From assembly GCA_015487555.1 (NCBI GenBank), contig WFPK01000053.1, positions 1 to 64,000 on the forward strand: a DNA stretch of 64,000 nucleotides, in the 5' to 3' direction. Both the position numbers and the translations under genes were made by a program. Below are positions 45,450 to 53,638 of the stretch, in pieces; the first letter of the stretch is position 1, and every line of letters starts with the position of its first letter. Below the pieces are notes generated by a model. It saw nothing but the letters and a program-made list of their open reading frames with translations. It was not told the origin of the DNA and searched no databases. This stretch comes from Phycisphaerales bacterium (GTDB lineage: Bacteria; Planctomycetota; Phycisphaerae; Phycisphaerales; UBA1924).

Positions 45450-45563
45450 AGCGTGTCTGAGGGCTCGTTTGAGGGCTCATTGGCCATACCAAAACGCATT
45501 TGGACACAACCATCTTCTTTGGGAACGGTTCCAATCAGATGCATGCCATCCAAAGACGCGCCA

Positions 45564-46082
45564 TCATGCTGCGTCGTGGGTTCGGTGCGTTCTTTGGGTT
45601 GGTTTCGATTGGCTCGGCGCATCGCCTGGATCAGCGACGCGGGCATGGCGGGCAGCGTGCAAATCCCGGCTATGGGATGCATGGGCGACGCTGGATGGAG
45701 ATTGCAATTGTTGATAACTCGATCTCTGGGTAGACTTTACAACGGCTTGGTCGTATTTCAGGCTCAGCAAGGTCAGGGCGGGCATCACCAGCAGAGCAAC
45801 GATGGCGAAGAGCTCGGCGGTGCCTAAGGTGCCGAGTGTTTCTGGGCGAACCATCACGATCATCAACACAACGCCCAGCACCAGACACCCCGCCCCGATC
45901 GTAACTAGGAGTCCTCGGCGGATGCGTGTCCACAGAGATACCCCACCGGCGGGGGGGTTGGGTACCCGAGCATACAAATCATGATTCTCCAAAGATCGTC
46001 CCTCTGCATTGTTCGAGATGCAGCTGTGCATCAATGCGGATACTCTATCCTCTTCGAGAAGTCGGGAGTTGAGGATTGGCAC
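45564..46082 (-). CDS. hypothetical two-TM membrane protein, possibly frameshifted
   Basis: The 172-residue frame has two hydrophobic segments (GLLVTIGAGCLVLGVVLMIV; ELFAIVALLVMPALTLLSLK) after a polar N terminus. After about residue 115 the text becomes His/Ser/Arg-rich and looks non-coding. A second minus-strand frame ending at 45446 (MHPIAGICTLPAMPASLIQA, LIGTVPKEDGCVQMRFGMAN) reads like a real C terminus. A frameshift near 45690-45740 would join them. It could also be two short genes or one degraded gene. The start is uncertain (46082, 46031 or later). It lies between dnaN and bamA on the opposite strand. Confidence 0.4.
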   Translation of the reverse strand: MPILNSRLLEEDRVSALMHSCISNNAEGRSLENHDLYARVPNPPAGGVSLWTRIRRGLLVTIGAGCLVLGVVLMIVMVRPETLGTLGTAELFAIVALLVMPALTLLSLKYDQAVVKSTQRSSYQQLQSPSSVAHASHSRDLHAARHARVADPGDAPSQSKPTQRTHRTHDAA

Positions 46083-46169
46083 AGGATTTCGTCAAAACAA
46101 ATCAGATCAATCACGCCAACCGTTTGTGTTGGACGCGGTAGGCGGGTATCGTCCACACCAAAGAGGTTT

Positions 46170-48785
46170 ATGTTGTTGAAGATTTCCCACATCACCCACA
46201 CCACCCCCTCCCCTGGCTCGACCTTGCTGGCGATTATTGCTGGTGCGGGCGTTGTGTGCGCCAGTGTTTCCCATGCCGGGACGATTGATCCGCCGACGGA
46301 TTCGCCCAGGGTTTCGGGCTTTGAAGCGTCCGAGCCCGAGCAAGACAAGAGCATGGATGTTTATGAGCACCGGATGATCGCCAGCGTCTCGGTCCGTCCG
46401 GTGATGATCGGCAGCACCCAAAGCCCACTGACGACCCAAGCCCAGCAAGAAGCCCTCAACAATATCCGCTCGCGTCCCGGAGCCCTCTTCGATGCCGAGA
46501 TGATCCGAAGCGATATCCGCAGACTCAATCGGCTCGGATCGTTCTCACGCGTCGAGGTCTACGCCGGGATCAACGACGACGGGTCGGTCGAGCTCGTCTT
46601 TGAAGTCCTCGAGCGCCAGCTCGTCGTCGATGTCCAGGTTGCAGGCAACGAGCAGATCAACGATTCCGAGATCGCTGCGGTGGTCGATGTCACCTCGGGC
46701 ACGCCCATCGACCGATTCCAGATCGACCGCTCAGCCAGGCGCATCGAAGACCTCTACCGCCAGAAGGGCTACTACTACGCGCGGGTCTCGATCGACGAGG
46801 AGGAGCTCGCCGACACCGGATTGGTCCTCTTCCGGATTCTCGAAGGCGAACGGCTCAAAGTCACCGCGATCCGCTTTTCAGGGCACGAAACATTCTCTGC
46901 CAAACAGCTCCGTCGGGAGGTCGATACCAAGGTCGCTTCGTTTTTCCGCAAGGGTCAGCTCGACGATGACAAGCTCGATGCCGACATCGCCAACCTGATT
47001 CGTTTTTACCGTGATCGTGGATACCTCGATATCCGCGCCGATCGGCTGATTCAGCCCGCGCCCAACGGGCGCGAAGCGATCATCACCTATCTCATCGAAG
47101 AAGGCCCGCTGTACCTTCTGCGTTCGGTGCAGATCAACATCGAAACCGAGCCCGGGAGTGAGCCCGTTTACAATCGCGCCCAGATCGCCGGATTGATGAG
47201 CATCAAGGCTGGCGAGGTCTACTCGGTTCGTAAGCTCGACGACTCGATCAAGGCGATCCGCTCGGCGTACGGGCAGATGGGCTATGTTGATGCTGCGCAA
47301 GAGAGCCCGCAGAAAATCTTCCGGATCGAGAAGCGAGACCCCACCGAGCCTCTGGTCGATCTGATCGTCATGATTAGCGAGGGCAAGCGGTACCGTGTCG
47401 GCGAGGTCATCATCCAGGGCAACGATCTCACTCGCCAGGAGGTCATCCGCAGGCAAGTCGAGCTTCGCCCGATGCGTCCGCTCGATACCACCGCGGTCGA
47501 GCGATCAAAGATCCGCCTGCGCCGTCTTCAGCTTTTCAACCGCCGAACCGGCGCAATCATCACTCCCCAAGAACCAGGCGTCGAGTTCTTCGCCGAGGTC
47601 TGGGATAACGAGTTTGTCCCGCGGGCAAAGAAAACCAAAGCCAAGGCTGCCCCGGGCACACGCATCACGCTCGATCCCAACGATGAATCCAACTACCGCG
47701 ATGTGCTCATCGAAATCGAAGAGACCAACACCGGCTCATTCGACATCGGCGGAGCCGTCTCGTCGGACTCGGGGGTCGTCGGACGCATCGCCCTGACACA
47801 GCGCAACTTCGATATCCGCGATACACCCGATTCACCCGGCGAGTTCTTCTCAGGACGCGCCTTCCGAGGCGGCGGGCAAACCTTTCAGATCGAGCTCCTC
47901 CCCGGCAACCGCATCCAGACCTACTCGATTGGATTGACCGAGCCCTACCTGTTTGAATCAAACTACTCCGGATCGACAAGCCTCTTCTACCGCAACCGAG
48001 ACTTCGACGAGTTTGACGAGCAGCGCATGGGCACCCGCCTGGGGCTCGGCAGACGCTTTGGAACGCGATGGAACGGCAATCTGACCTTCCGGGCCGAGGA
48101 GGTTGAGCTCTCGGACATCGAGCCCGATCGTCCGGTCGATATCTTCGCCGTCGCCGATGCGAGTCTGCTCGTTGGGCTCCGCGGCAGCCTCAAGCGGACA
48201 ACACTCGATTCACTCACCAGACCGACCAAGGGATCGCGCACAAGCATCTCGCTCGAGCAAGTCGTCGGCGACTTCGAGTTCACCAAGTTCGAAGCTTCCC
48301 ACTCCACCTTCATCCCCCTCCGCGAAGACTACCTGGGCCGACCCACTATCCTCAACCTGCGCTCGAGCATCGGGTACATCCCCCAAGGGCGGGACAACAC
48401 CCCGACCTACGAGCGGTTTTATATGGGCGGACAGAGTTTCCGTGGATTTGATTTCCGCACCGTCTCGCCCAAGGGCATCCGCAACGACAACGGGCTGCCT
48501 TCAACCGATTCAGTCGGAGGCACATGGAAACTCTTTGCCAGTGCGCAGGTCGAGCAGCCGCTCTATGAAGATATCTTCTCGCTTGTCGGGTTTGTCGATG
48601 CCGGGACGGTTTCGTTTGATCCTGGGTTTGACGAGTTGCGTGTTTCGGTCGGGGTTGGCATCCGTTTCCATATCCCCGCGTTGAGCCCTGCTCCGTTGGC
48701 CTTTGATTTCGGATTCCCAATTCTGAGTGAAGACGATGACGACAAGCGGCTCTTCACCTTCACCATCGACCTGCCCTTCAACTAA
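46170..48785 (+). CDS. bamA: BamA/TamA outer-membrane assembly protein
   Basis: From ATG 46170, after AGAGG, the 871-residue protein has a signal peptide (TLLAIIAGAGVVCASVSHA). Several POTRA domains follow (VVDVQVAGNEQINDSEIAAV, KVTAIRFSGHETFSAKQLRR, LRSVQINIETEPGS, YRVGEVIIQGNDLTRQEVIR), so at least four. The Omp85 barrel runs from about 480. It includes the conserved loop FYMGGQSFRGFDFRTVSPKG (the VRGF/Y equivalent) and ends with an aromatic-rich strand FTFTIDLPFN. It inserts beta-barrel proteins into the outer membrane. It heads a bamA-skp-lpxD-lpxC block. Confidence 0.92.
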   Translation: MLLKISHITHTTPSPGSTLLAIIAGAGVVCASVSHAGTIDPPTDSPRVSGFEASEPEQDKSMDVYEHRMIASVSVRPVMIGSTQSPLTTQAQQEALNNIRSRPGALFDAEMIRSDIRRLNRLGSFSRVEVYAGINDDGSVELVFEVLERQLVVDVQVAGNEQINDSEIAAVVDVTSGTPIDRFQIDRSARRIEDLYRQKGYYYARVSIDEEELADTGLVLFRILEGERLKVTAIRFSGHETFSAKQLRREVDTKVASFFRKGQLDDDKLDADIANLIRFYRDRGYLDIRADRLIQPAPNGREAIITYLIEEGPLYLLRSVQINIETEPGSEPVYNRAQIAGLMSIKAGEVYSVRKLDDSIKAIRSAYGQMGYVDAAQESPQKIFRIEKRDPTEPLVDLIVMISEGKRYRVGEVIIQGNDLTRQEVIRRQVELRPMRPLDTTAVERSKIRLRRLQLFNRRTGAIITPQEPGVEFFAEVWDNEFVPRAKKTKAKAAPGTRITLDPNDESNYRDVLIEIEETNTGSFDIGGAVSSDSGVVGRIALTQRNFDIRDTPDSPGEFFSGRAFRGGGQTFQIELLPGNRIQTYSIGLTEPYLFESNYSGSTSLFYRNRDFDEFDEQRMGTRLGLGRRFGTRWNGNLTFRAEEVELSDIEPDRPVDIFAVADASLLVGLRGSLKRTTLDSLTRPTKGSRTSISLEQVVGDFEFTKFEASHSTFIPLREDYLGRPTILNLRSSIGYIPQGRDNTPTYERFYMGGQSFRGFDFRTVSPKGIRNDNGLPSTDSVGGTWKLFASAQVEQPLYEDIFSLVGFVDAGTVSFDPGFDELRVSVGVGIRFHIPALSPAPLAFDFGFPILSEDDDDKRLFTFTIDLPFN

Positions 48786-48935
48786 ACTTTGCCCGATCAA
48801 CCGACCAGATCAGGCGTGAAATCCACCAGAAATGGACAAACACAGGCATATTCGCCTGCTTGATGTCAACCAACGCATCTTTTTCCGGTATACCATTGAA
48901 GCAGACATCCATCGGCACGCACGGAGGTTCCCCAT

Positions 48936-49553
48936 ATGCACACACATCACACCCGCCCTCTTCACATGCTTTGGGTCGCTCTGGCAGCGATCGTCGCCGC
49001 CTTTGCCTGGCAGGCCGGGGCCAATGCTGTTCGCCCGCCCGCCCTGCCCACCGCGGTTGCCACGGTTGATATCGTCGAAATTTTCGAGAAGCTCGACGAG
49101 CTCCGCGTCCGCGAGGACGAGCTCGAAGCCAACAAAAACGCGCGCCAGGCCCAGCTTCAAGAGGTCGCCGACCAGATCAACATCCTCAAAGCCGACCTCG
49201 AAGCAGGCACCCCGGGCACCGATGAATACAAAGACAAAATTCGCCAGATGATGGAAATCCAGGCGGTCTACGAAGCACGAGGCAACGCTCTGGGCCAAAT
49301 CCTCTCGATCGACCGAGGCAATGTCACCCGCGAAACCTACGAAAAAATTACCGATGCCATCGCACGGATTGCTGATCGCGAAGGATACGACATCGTCCTC
49401 TTTGATGACTCGCTCTTCCTGGTCCCCGAAGGAGCCCAATATCAAGATGTGTTCCGTTCGATCGTTTCGCGGAGTGTAATTTATCGTCACGAGGGCGTGG
49501 ATATCACCGATCAGGTCATCACCATGATGAACAACGAGTTCAACACCCCCTGA
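48936..49553 (+). CDS. OmpH/Skp-family periplasmic chaperone
   Basis: The 205-residue protein has an N-terminal signal (MLWVALAAIVAAFAWQAGA). The Skp-like body has a central alpha-helical hairpin rich in Glu/Gln/Lys (EKLDELRVREDELEANKNA, LQEVADQINILKADLEAG). A beta segment closes it (YDIVLFDDSLFLVPEG). Skp holds unfolded outer-membrane proteins for BamA, whose gene is immediately upstream; lpxD follows, as in E. coli. The ATG at 48936 is one option; an internal Met 10 codons later would give a shorter signal peptide. Confidence 0.85.
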   Translation: MHTHHTRPLHMLWVALAAIVAAFAWQAGANAVRPPALPTAVATVDIVEIFEKLDELRVREDELEANKNARQAQLQEVADQINILKADLEAGTPGTDEYKDKIRQMMEIQAVYEARGNALGQILSIDRGNVTRETYEKITDAIARIADREGYDIVLFDDSLFLVPEGAQYQDVFRSIVSRSVIYRHEGVDITDQVITMMNNEFNTP

Positions 49554-49602
49554 TCTACGCTCAGCAGCGTTGCCAAGAAATCGATGAAAAGAGGCCCTGC
49601 GG

Positions 49603-50703
49603 ATGATGACAACCGATTCCGAGCAATCAACATCGCCCGAATCTGGCTCGGTTTCGATCCGTGCCGACGAACTCGCCGGGCTCGTCGAGGGTCGGCTGGT
49701 TGGAAACCCCGAGCTTATCCTCACCGAACTGGCCTCGATCGAAGACGGCAGCCCGGGCTCGCTTACCTTCATCCGCTCGAAAAACTTCGCCAACCTCTGG
49801 AGCGATTCCTCCTGCTCGGCAGCACTCGTCACCCAGGGGGTCGATGTTCCCGGTCATGATCCCGAGACACGGGCACTCATCTTTGTCCCCGATGCGGATA
49901 TCGCGGTGATCAAAATCCTCGAAGCGATCAAACCCAAACCCTCAGCTCCAGGTGTTGGGATTCATCCCAGCGCCACCGTCCACCCCGATGCCCAGATTCA
50001 CCCCGAAGCTTCGATTGGTCCGGGATGTGTCGTCTGCCAAGGAGCAGCCATCGCTTCGGGTGTTGTTCTGGTTGCCAATGCCTACATTGGGCAAGATGCC
50101 CAAATCGGACAAGACACCATCTTGCACCCCGGAGTGGTTGTCGGCGATCGGTGCGTCGTCGGCGATCGTGGACTCATCTTTGCCAACTGTGTCATCGGTG
50201 CCGACGGGTTTGGATTTCTCACCGCGACTAAGGATCGCCCCGTGACCAAGGTGCCTCAGATCGGTACGGTTGAAATCGGCGATGATGTTGAGATCGGTGC
50301 CTGCTCGACGATTGACCGTGCCAAGTTCGGCGTGACCAGAGTCGGGCATCGCACCAAAGTTGATAACCAGGTTCATATCGCCCATAACTGCATTGTTGGC
50401 AACGATGTCCTGCTATGCGGGCGAACAACCCTCGGGGGCTCATCGACCATCGGGGACCGTACCATGATCGGGGGGGCGGTGGTGCTCAACGATCAGGCAA
50501 CCGTTGGAGAAGATGTCAAAATCGCAGGCGGCGCAATCGTGCTCGACGAAATTCCCCGCGGCGAGACGGTTCTGGGGGTTCCTGCGATGCCTGCGCGCAC
50601 CGCCCTGGCCAATGCAGCAGCGAGCCGAAACCTCGCCAAGTTCTGCCGACGGGTCGAGAAAACACTCAAAAAACTCGACCCAGACTACAACAACTCATCC
50701 TGA
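49603..50703 (+). CDS. lpxD: UDP-3-O-acylglucosamine N-acyltransferase
   Basis: The 366-residue protein has the LpxD layout. The N-terminal uridine-binding domain is about 20-110 (IRADELAGLVEGRLVGNP, GSLTFIRSKNFANLW). The left-handed beta-helix of hexapeptide repeats follows (IHPSATVHPDAQIHPEASIG to IGDRTMIGGAVVLNDQATVG), with the catalytic His in NQVHIAHNC. The C-terminal helix ends the protein (FCRRVEKTLKKLDPDY). It adds the N-linked acyl chain in lipid A synthesis. Tandem ATGs at 49603 and 49606 are both possible starts. Only 10 bases separate its stop from the lpxC start. Confidence 0.94.
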   Translation: MMTTDSEQSTSPESGSVSIRADELAGLVEGRLVGNPELILTELASIEDGSPGSLTFIRSKNFANLWSDSSCSAALVTQGVDVPGHDPETRALIFVPDADIAVIKILEAIKPKPSAPGVGIHPSATVHPDAQIHPEASIGPGCVVCQGAAIASGVVLVANAYIGQDAQIGQDTILHPGVVVGDRCVVGDRGLIFANCVIGADGFGFLTATKDRPVTKVPQIGTVEIGDDVEIGACSTIDRAKFGVTRVGHRTKVDNQVHIAHNCIVGNDVLLCGRTTLGGSSTIGDRTMIGGAVVLNDQATVGEDVKIAGGAIVLDEIPRGETVLGVPAMPARTALANAAASRNLAKFCRRVEKTLKKLDPDYNNSS

Positions 50704-50713
50704 TCCCAAGCCC

Positions 50714-51577
50714 ATGATGAACCGGACCACACTCAATGACGCTGTCCGTATCGCGGGCACCGGGCTCTTCACTGCCGAGCCTGTCGCATTGGCGATCTGC
50801 CCATCGCACGATCAATCGGGGATCACCTTCCGCCGAGCCGATACCAGGGTCCCTGTTCATATCGCCAACCTCTCCGCGATGCCCGTGCATGAAGCCTTCG
50901 CCCAGATGCCCCCTCGGTGTACGAGTATCTGCTCCCAATCCACCAACATCGCCACCATCGAGCACCTGCTCAGCGCCCTGGTTGGGATGGGGATCACCGA
51001 CGCCTCGATCGAGATCAGGTCGCCACATCCACATTGCGAGATTCCGATCATGGACGGGTCAGCCCGCGATTTTGTCAACGCCTTGAGCGAAGTCGGCATC
51101 GAAACACTCGAATCTCAGGTCGAGCCCATCACCATCGACAAGCCGATCATCATCGAAGAGCACGGCGCGTCGATCACCATCGAGCCGGCCCAATCGCCTA
51201 GCTATACCTACACCATCGACTACCCGACGGATCCCATCGCATCGGCAACAGTCACCTGGCAAGGTGATTCGACCGACTATGCCAGTCGCATCGCCCTGGC
51301 CCGTACCTTCTGTCTCGAGCGTGAAGCCAACGCGATGCAAAGCGCCGGGCTCTTCAAACACCTCCAAATCAACGATTTACTGGTCATCGGCGACATCGGA
51401 CCGATCGAGAACACCTATCGCCACGAGCACGAATGTGCCCTGCACAAACTCCTCGATCTCATCGGCGACCTTGCGCTCGTTGGTCGCCCCTTGTGCGCCA
51501 AAGTCAGTGCGATCAAATCCGGGCACGCCATGACTCACCGGGCAGCCAGAGCGATCATCGGGCAGCAGCGCTACTGA
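50714..51577 (+). CDS. lpxC: UDP-3-O-acyl-N-acetylglucosamine deacetylase
   Basis: From ATG 50714 the protein is 287 residues, slightly shorter than typical LpxC (about 305). Key motifs are GTGLFTAEPVALAICP, IATIEHLLSALVGMGI (first zinc His), IPIMDGSARDFV and the second zinc site HKLLDLIGDLAL (His and Asp). The C-terminal basic His appears in SGHAMTHRAARAI. LpxC catalyses the committed, zinc-dependent step of lipid A synthesis. It is not fused to FabZ, unlike in some other phyla. The open frame upstream overlaps the end of lpxD in another phase and is not used. Confidence 0.93.
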   Translation: MMNRTTLNDAVRIAGTGLFTAEPVALAICPSHDQSGITFRRADTRVPVHIANLSAMPVHEAFAQMPPRCTSICSQSTNIATIEHLLSALVGMGITDASIEIRSPHPHCEIPIMDGSARDFVNALSEVGIETLESQVEPITIDKPIIIEEHGASITIEPAQSPSYTYTIDYPTDPIASATVTWQGDSTDYASRIALARTFCLEREANAMQSAGLFKHLQINDLLVIGDIGPIENTYRHEHECALHKLLDLIGDLALVGRPLCAKVSAIKSGHAMTHRAARAIIGQQRY

Positions 51578-51631
51578 GAAACAACGAAATGGCAAGAGGC
51601 AAGAGGATTTGTATTGCACGCAGCCCAGGCT

Positions 51632-53509
51632 TTACGGGCACCCATCAGCAAATGCAATCAGGAATGCGGAAACATCAAAGAAGTTAAACTCACCATTCTC
51701 ATCGAAGTCTGCTGCGGGGTCTGCCTTGCTAAACAAGGTCAAGAACGCAGAAACATCGAAGAAGTCGAGCTCACCATCATCAGTGAGGTCCGCAGCACAC
51801 GATGGAGCGCACGAGGCGATCATCGAACAGAACGGCGTCACCGCAGCCACTTGCGAATAGGCAAACCCATCTGGAGCACTCGGATCGGCAACGATCCATT
51901 GCATATAAAAAGTCTGTCCATCCATCGCCGGGTTGTCGATCGGGTAGATCAGCGTCCCGAACCCATCGCCAGCGCCCATCCCATTGAGCGCGATCGGGCC
52001 GACGAGTTCATCCTGAAGCACAAGCCCATCAACCGGCGGGGTCGACGAAATCGCCACCCATGCTTGGGCTCCGCCAAGGGCAAAGTCGAGCCCGATCTTG
52101 AATCCGAGGTTCCCGATATTGGGAGGCACCACCGCGATCATCTTGGGCGTATACCCGCCGGTGCCCATGACCCCTGATTCGGTAATCATCGGGTTGGGTG
52201 TGTCGAGCTCGGTATGAAGCGTCGGGCGATCGAACGGGAAGGTCTCGTTGGCGACCCGTGGATCCGTCAGGGCGGTGTTGATGAAGTTTTTGACGATCGC
52301 TTCGTTTTCAGGCGAGAAGACGATCGGTGAGTTGAGCCTGAAATCCCGATTCTCAGGCAACGGCCCAAGCCCATTGCGATGGGCATAAAAATCAAAAACA
52401 TCATCCATCGTCTCGATCATGCCCGTGTGCATAAACCGATCACGCAATCCAACATTGCGAAGCGTGCTCATCCGAAAGGCACCCCGCTCAAAGCTCACCC
52501 CGGTGACACCTGCGCGGCCGATATCTTCTTCGATCGGGCGCACGCCCTCGACGATGAAGTTGTTGGTGGTGAACAGTGGGGCAGTATGACAGTTGTTGCA
52601 GGTCGAACCGCGATAGAGCGTCCACCCGAGCTGCTGTTCGGGGGTCATCGCCGAGTCATCACCCGCATTCCACAAATCCCAAGGCGACTCGCCAGGCACC
52701 AGCGTCCGCTCATAGGTCGCAATCGCAAACCCGATCCGCGCAGCGGTCACCTCAGGATCGCCAAAGGCTGACTCAAAGAGCGCCGGGTAAGTCTCATTGG
52801 CGGTAATCGCATCGAGCATATCCTGAGGGATATTCGACGCCAGAGCCAAGGGTTTGGCGTTGGCGATCTTGGTTGTCACCGATGCCCAGTCTCGATCCTG
52901 GTGGGCCATCTCGATGTCATTGAGGATCGGAACGAGCGATTGAATCTCGAGTGCAGCACTTGAAATCGCGAGGGTTTCGCCGGTAACGGGATCAATATAA
53001 TCGCCCTCAGCCCGTCCATCCCAGAACAGGTTGCCGACATACATCGACACATGGTTGTTCATCGAACGCCGCCCGGTGACTTGAGGCTCAAGATCATACA
53101 AAGGCGAACGGATATAGAGCCCGTCAACATCCGTAGCGATCAGCCCGGGCGATCCATCGAGATCGTCAGGTGTTCCAAAGATGCCATCGAAAGCCGGGTT
53201 GAGCCCGACGCGTGGATCGACGCCGCCTTCGGATGGGATATGGCAGGTGCCACACGAGATGGTGTTGTCGCTCGAGAGCTGTTCATCCCAGAACAGAATC
53301 TTGCCCAGCACCCGTTTTTCTTCGGTCACCGGATTCTCAGGAGGCGCAAAGGGTTCCCACAATCCGATCACCGCTCCATCCGCCCGGTCGAGTTCGCGCT
53401 CGGACTGGGCGGATGCGTTCGTGGTGCCAAAGAACCCAACAAAAACAACAGAAGCCGTGGGCACAAGTGCGCCCAAGGCTTTGATGGCCGAGTGAAAACG
53501 GTATGGCAT
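51632..53509 (-). CDS. di-heme cytochrome c peroxidase (CCP/MauG family) with GC-type dockerin tail
   Basis: From ATG 53509 the 625-residue protein has a signal peptide (LGALVPTASVVFVGFFGTTN). The first heme domain has EEKRVLGKILFWDEQLSSDN and CGTCH. The second has LGWTLYRGSTCNNCH with the familiar MSTLRNVGLRDRFMHTGMIE. A beta domain of about 150 residues (PPNIGNLGFKIGLDFALGG) separates it from the dockerin tail (LTDDGELDFFDVSAFLTLF; NGEFNFFDVSAFLIAF), ending DGCP. Typical members reduce peroxide with electrons from small c-type cytochromes; MauG-like members oxidise proteins. Which applies is not decidable here. It is convergent with lpxC. Confidence 0.87.
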   Translation of the reverse strand: MPYRFHSAIKALGALVPTASVVFVGFFGTTNASAQSERELDRADGAVIGLWEPFAPPENPVTEEKRVLGKILFWDEQLSSDNTISCGTCHIPSEGGVDPRVGLNPAFDGIFGTPDDLDGSPGLIATDVDGLYIRSPLYDLEPQVTGRRSMNNHVSMYVGNLFWDGRAEGDYIDPVTGETLAISSAALEIQSLVPILNDIEMAHQDRDWASVTTKIANAKPLALASNIPQDMLDAITANETYPALFESAFGDPEVTAARIGFAIATYERTLVPGESPWDLWNAGDDSAMTPEQQLGWTLYRGSTCNNCHTAPLFTTNNFIVEGVRPIEEDIGRAGVTGVSFERGAFRMSTLRNVGLRDRFMHTGMIETMDDVFDFYAHRNGLGPLPENRDFRLNSPIVFSPENEAIVKNFINTALTDPRVANETFPFDRPTLHTELDTPNPMITESGVMGTGGYTPKMIAVVPPNIGNLGFKIGLDFALGGAQAWVAISSTPPVDGLVLQDELVGPIALNGMGAGDGFGTLIYPIDNPAMDGQTFYMQWIVADPSAPDGFAYSQVAAVTPFCSMIASCAPSCAADLTDDGELDFFDVSAFLTLFSKADPAADFDENGEFNFFDVSAFLIAFADGCP

Positions 53510-53552
53510 GACGGAATCCTTAGCGTTGAAAAACTGATCAGTCTCCGGGGAA

Positions 53553-53580
53553 AGTATACACCAAATCTCATTATTCACAA
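53553..53580 (-). promoter_or_regulatory. candidate promoter of the dockerin peroxidase gene
   Basis: On the minus strand, TTGTGA (53575-53580) and TATACT (53553-53558) are 16 bases apart, 44 bases before the ATG at 53509. The -10 is the same TATACT found upstream of other dockerin genes. Confidence 0.5.
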
Positions 53581-53638
53581 CAGAATAAAGGACCAAAAAG
53601 CCCGCTATAAGCGATGTCTACGAGGAATTTTATAGGGT

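Noticed and set aside
45453-45827. 124-codon + strand frame right after dnaN
   Set aside because: Starts at a GTG within the MITE-like end, has no SD and no protein-like pattern.
48810-49832. 340-codon antisense frame over skp and the start of lpxD
   Set aside because: Both genes on the other strand are firmly identified; the antisense frame has no motif.
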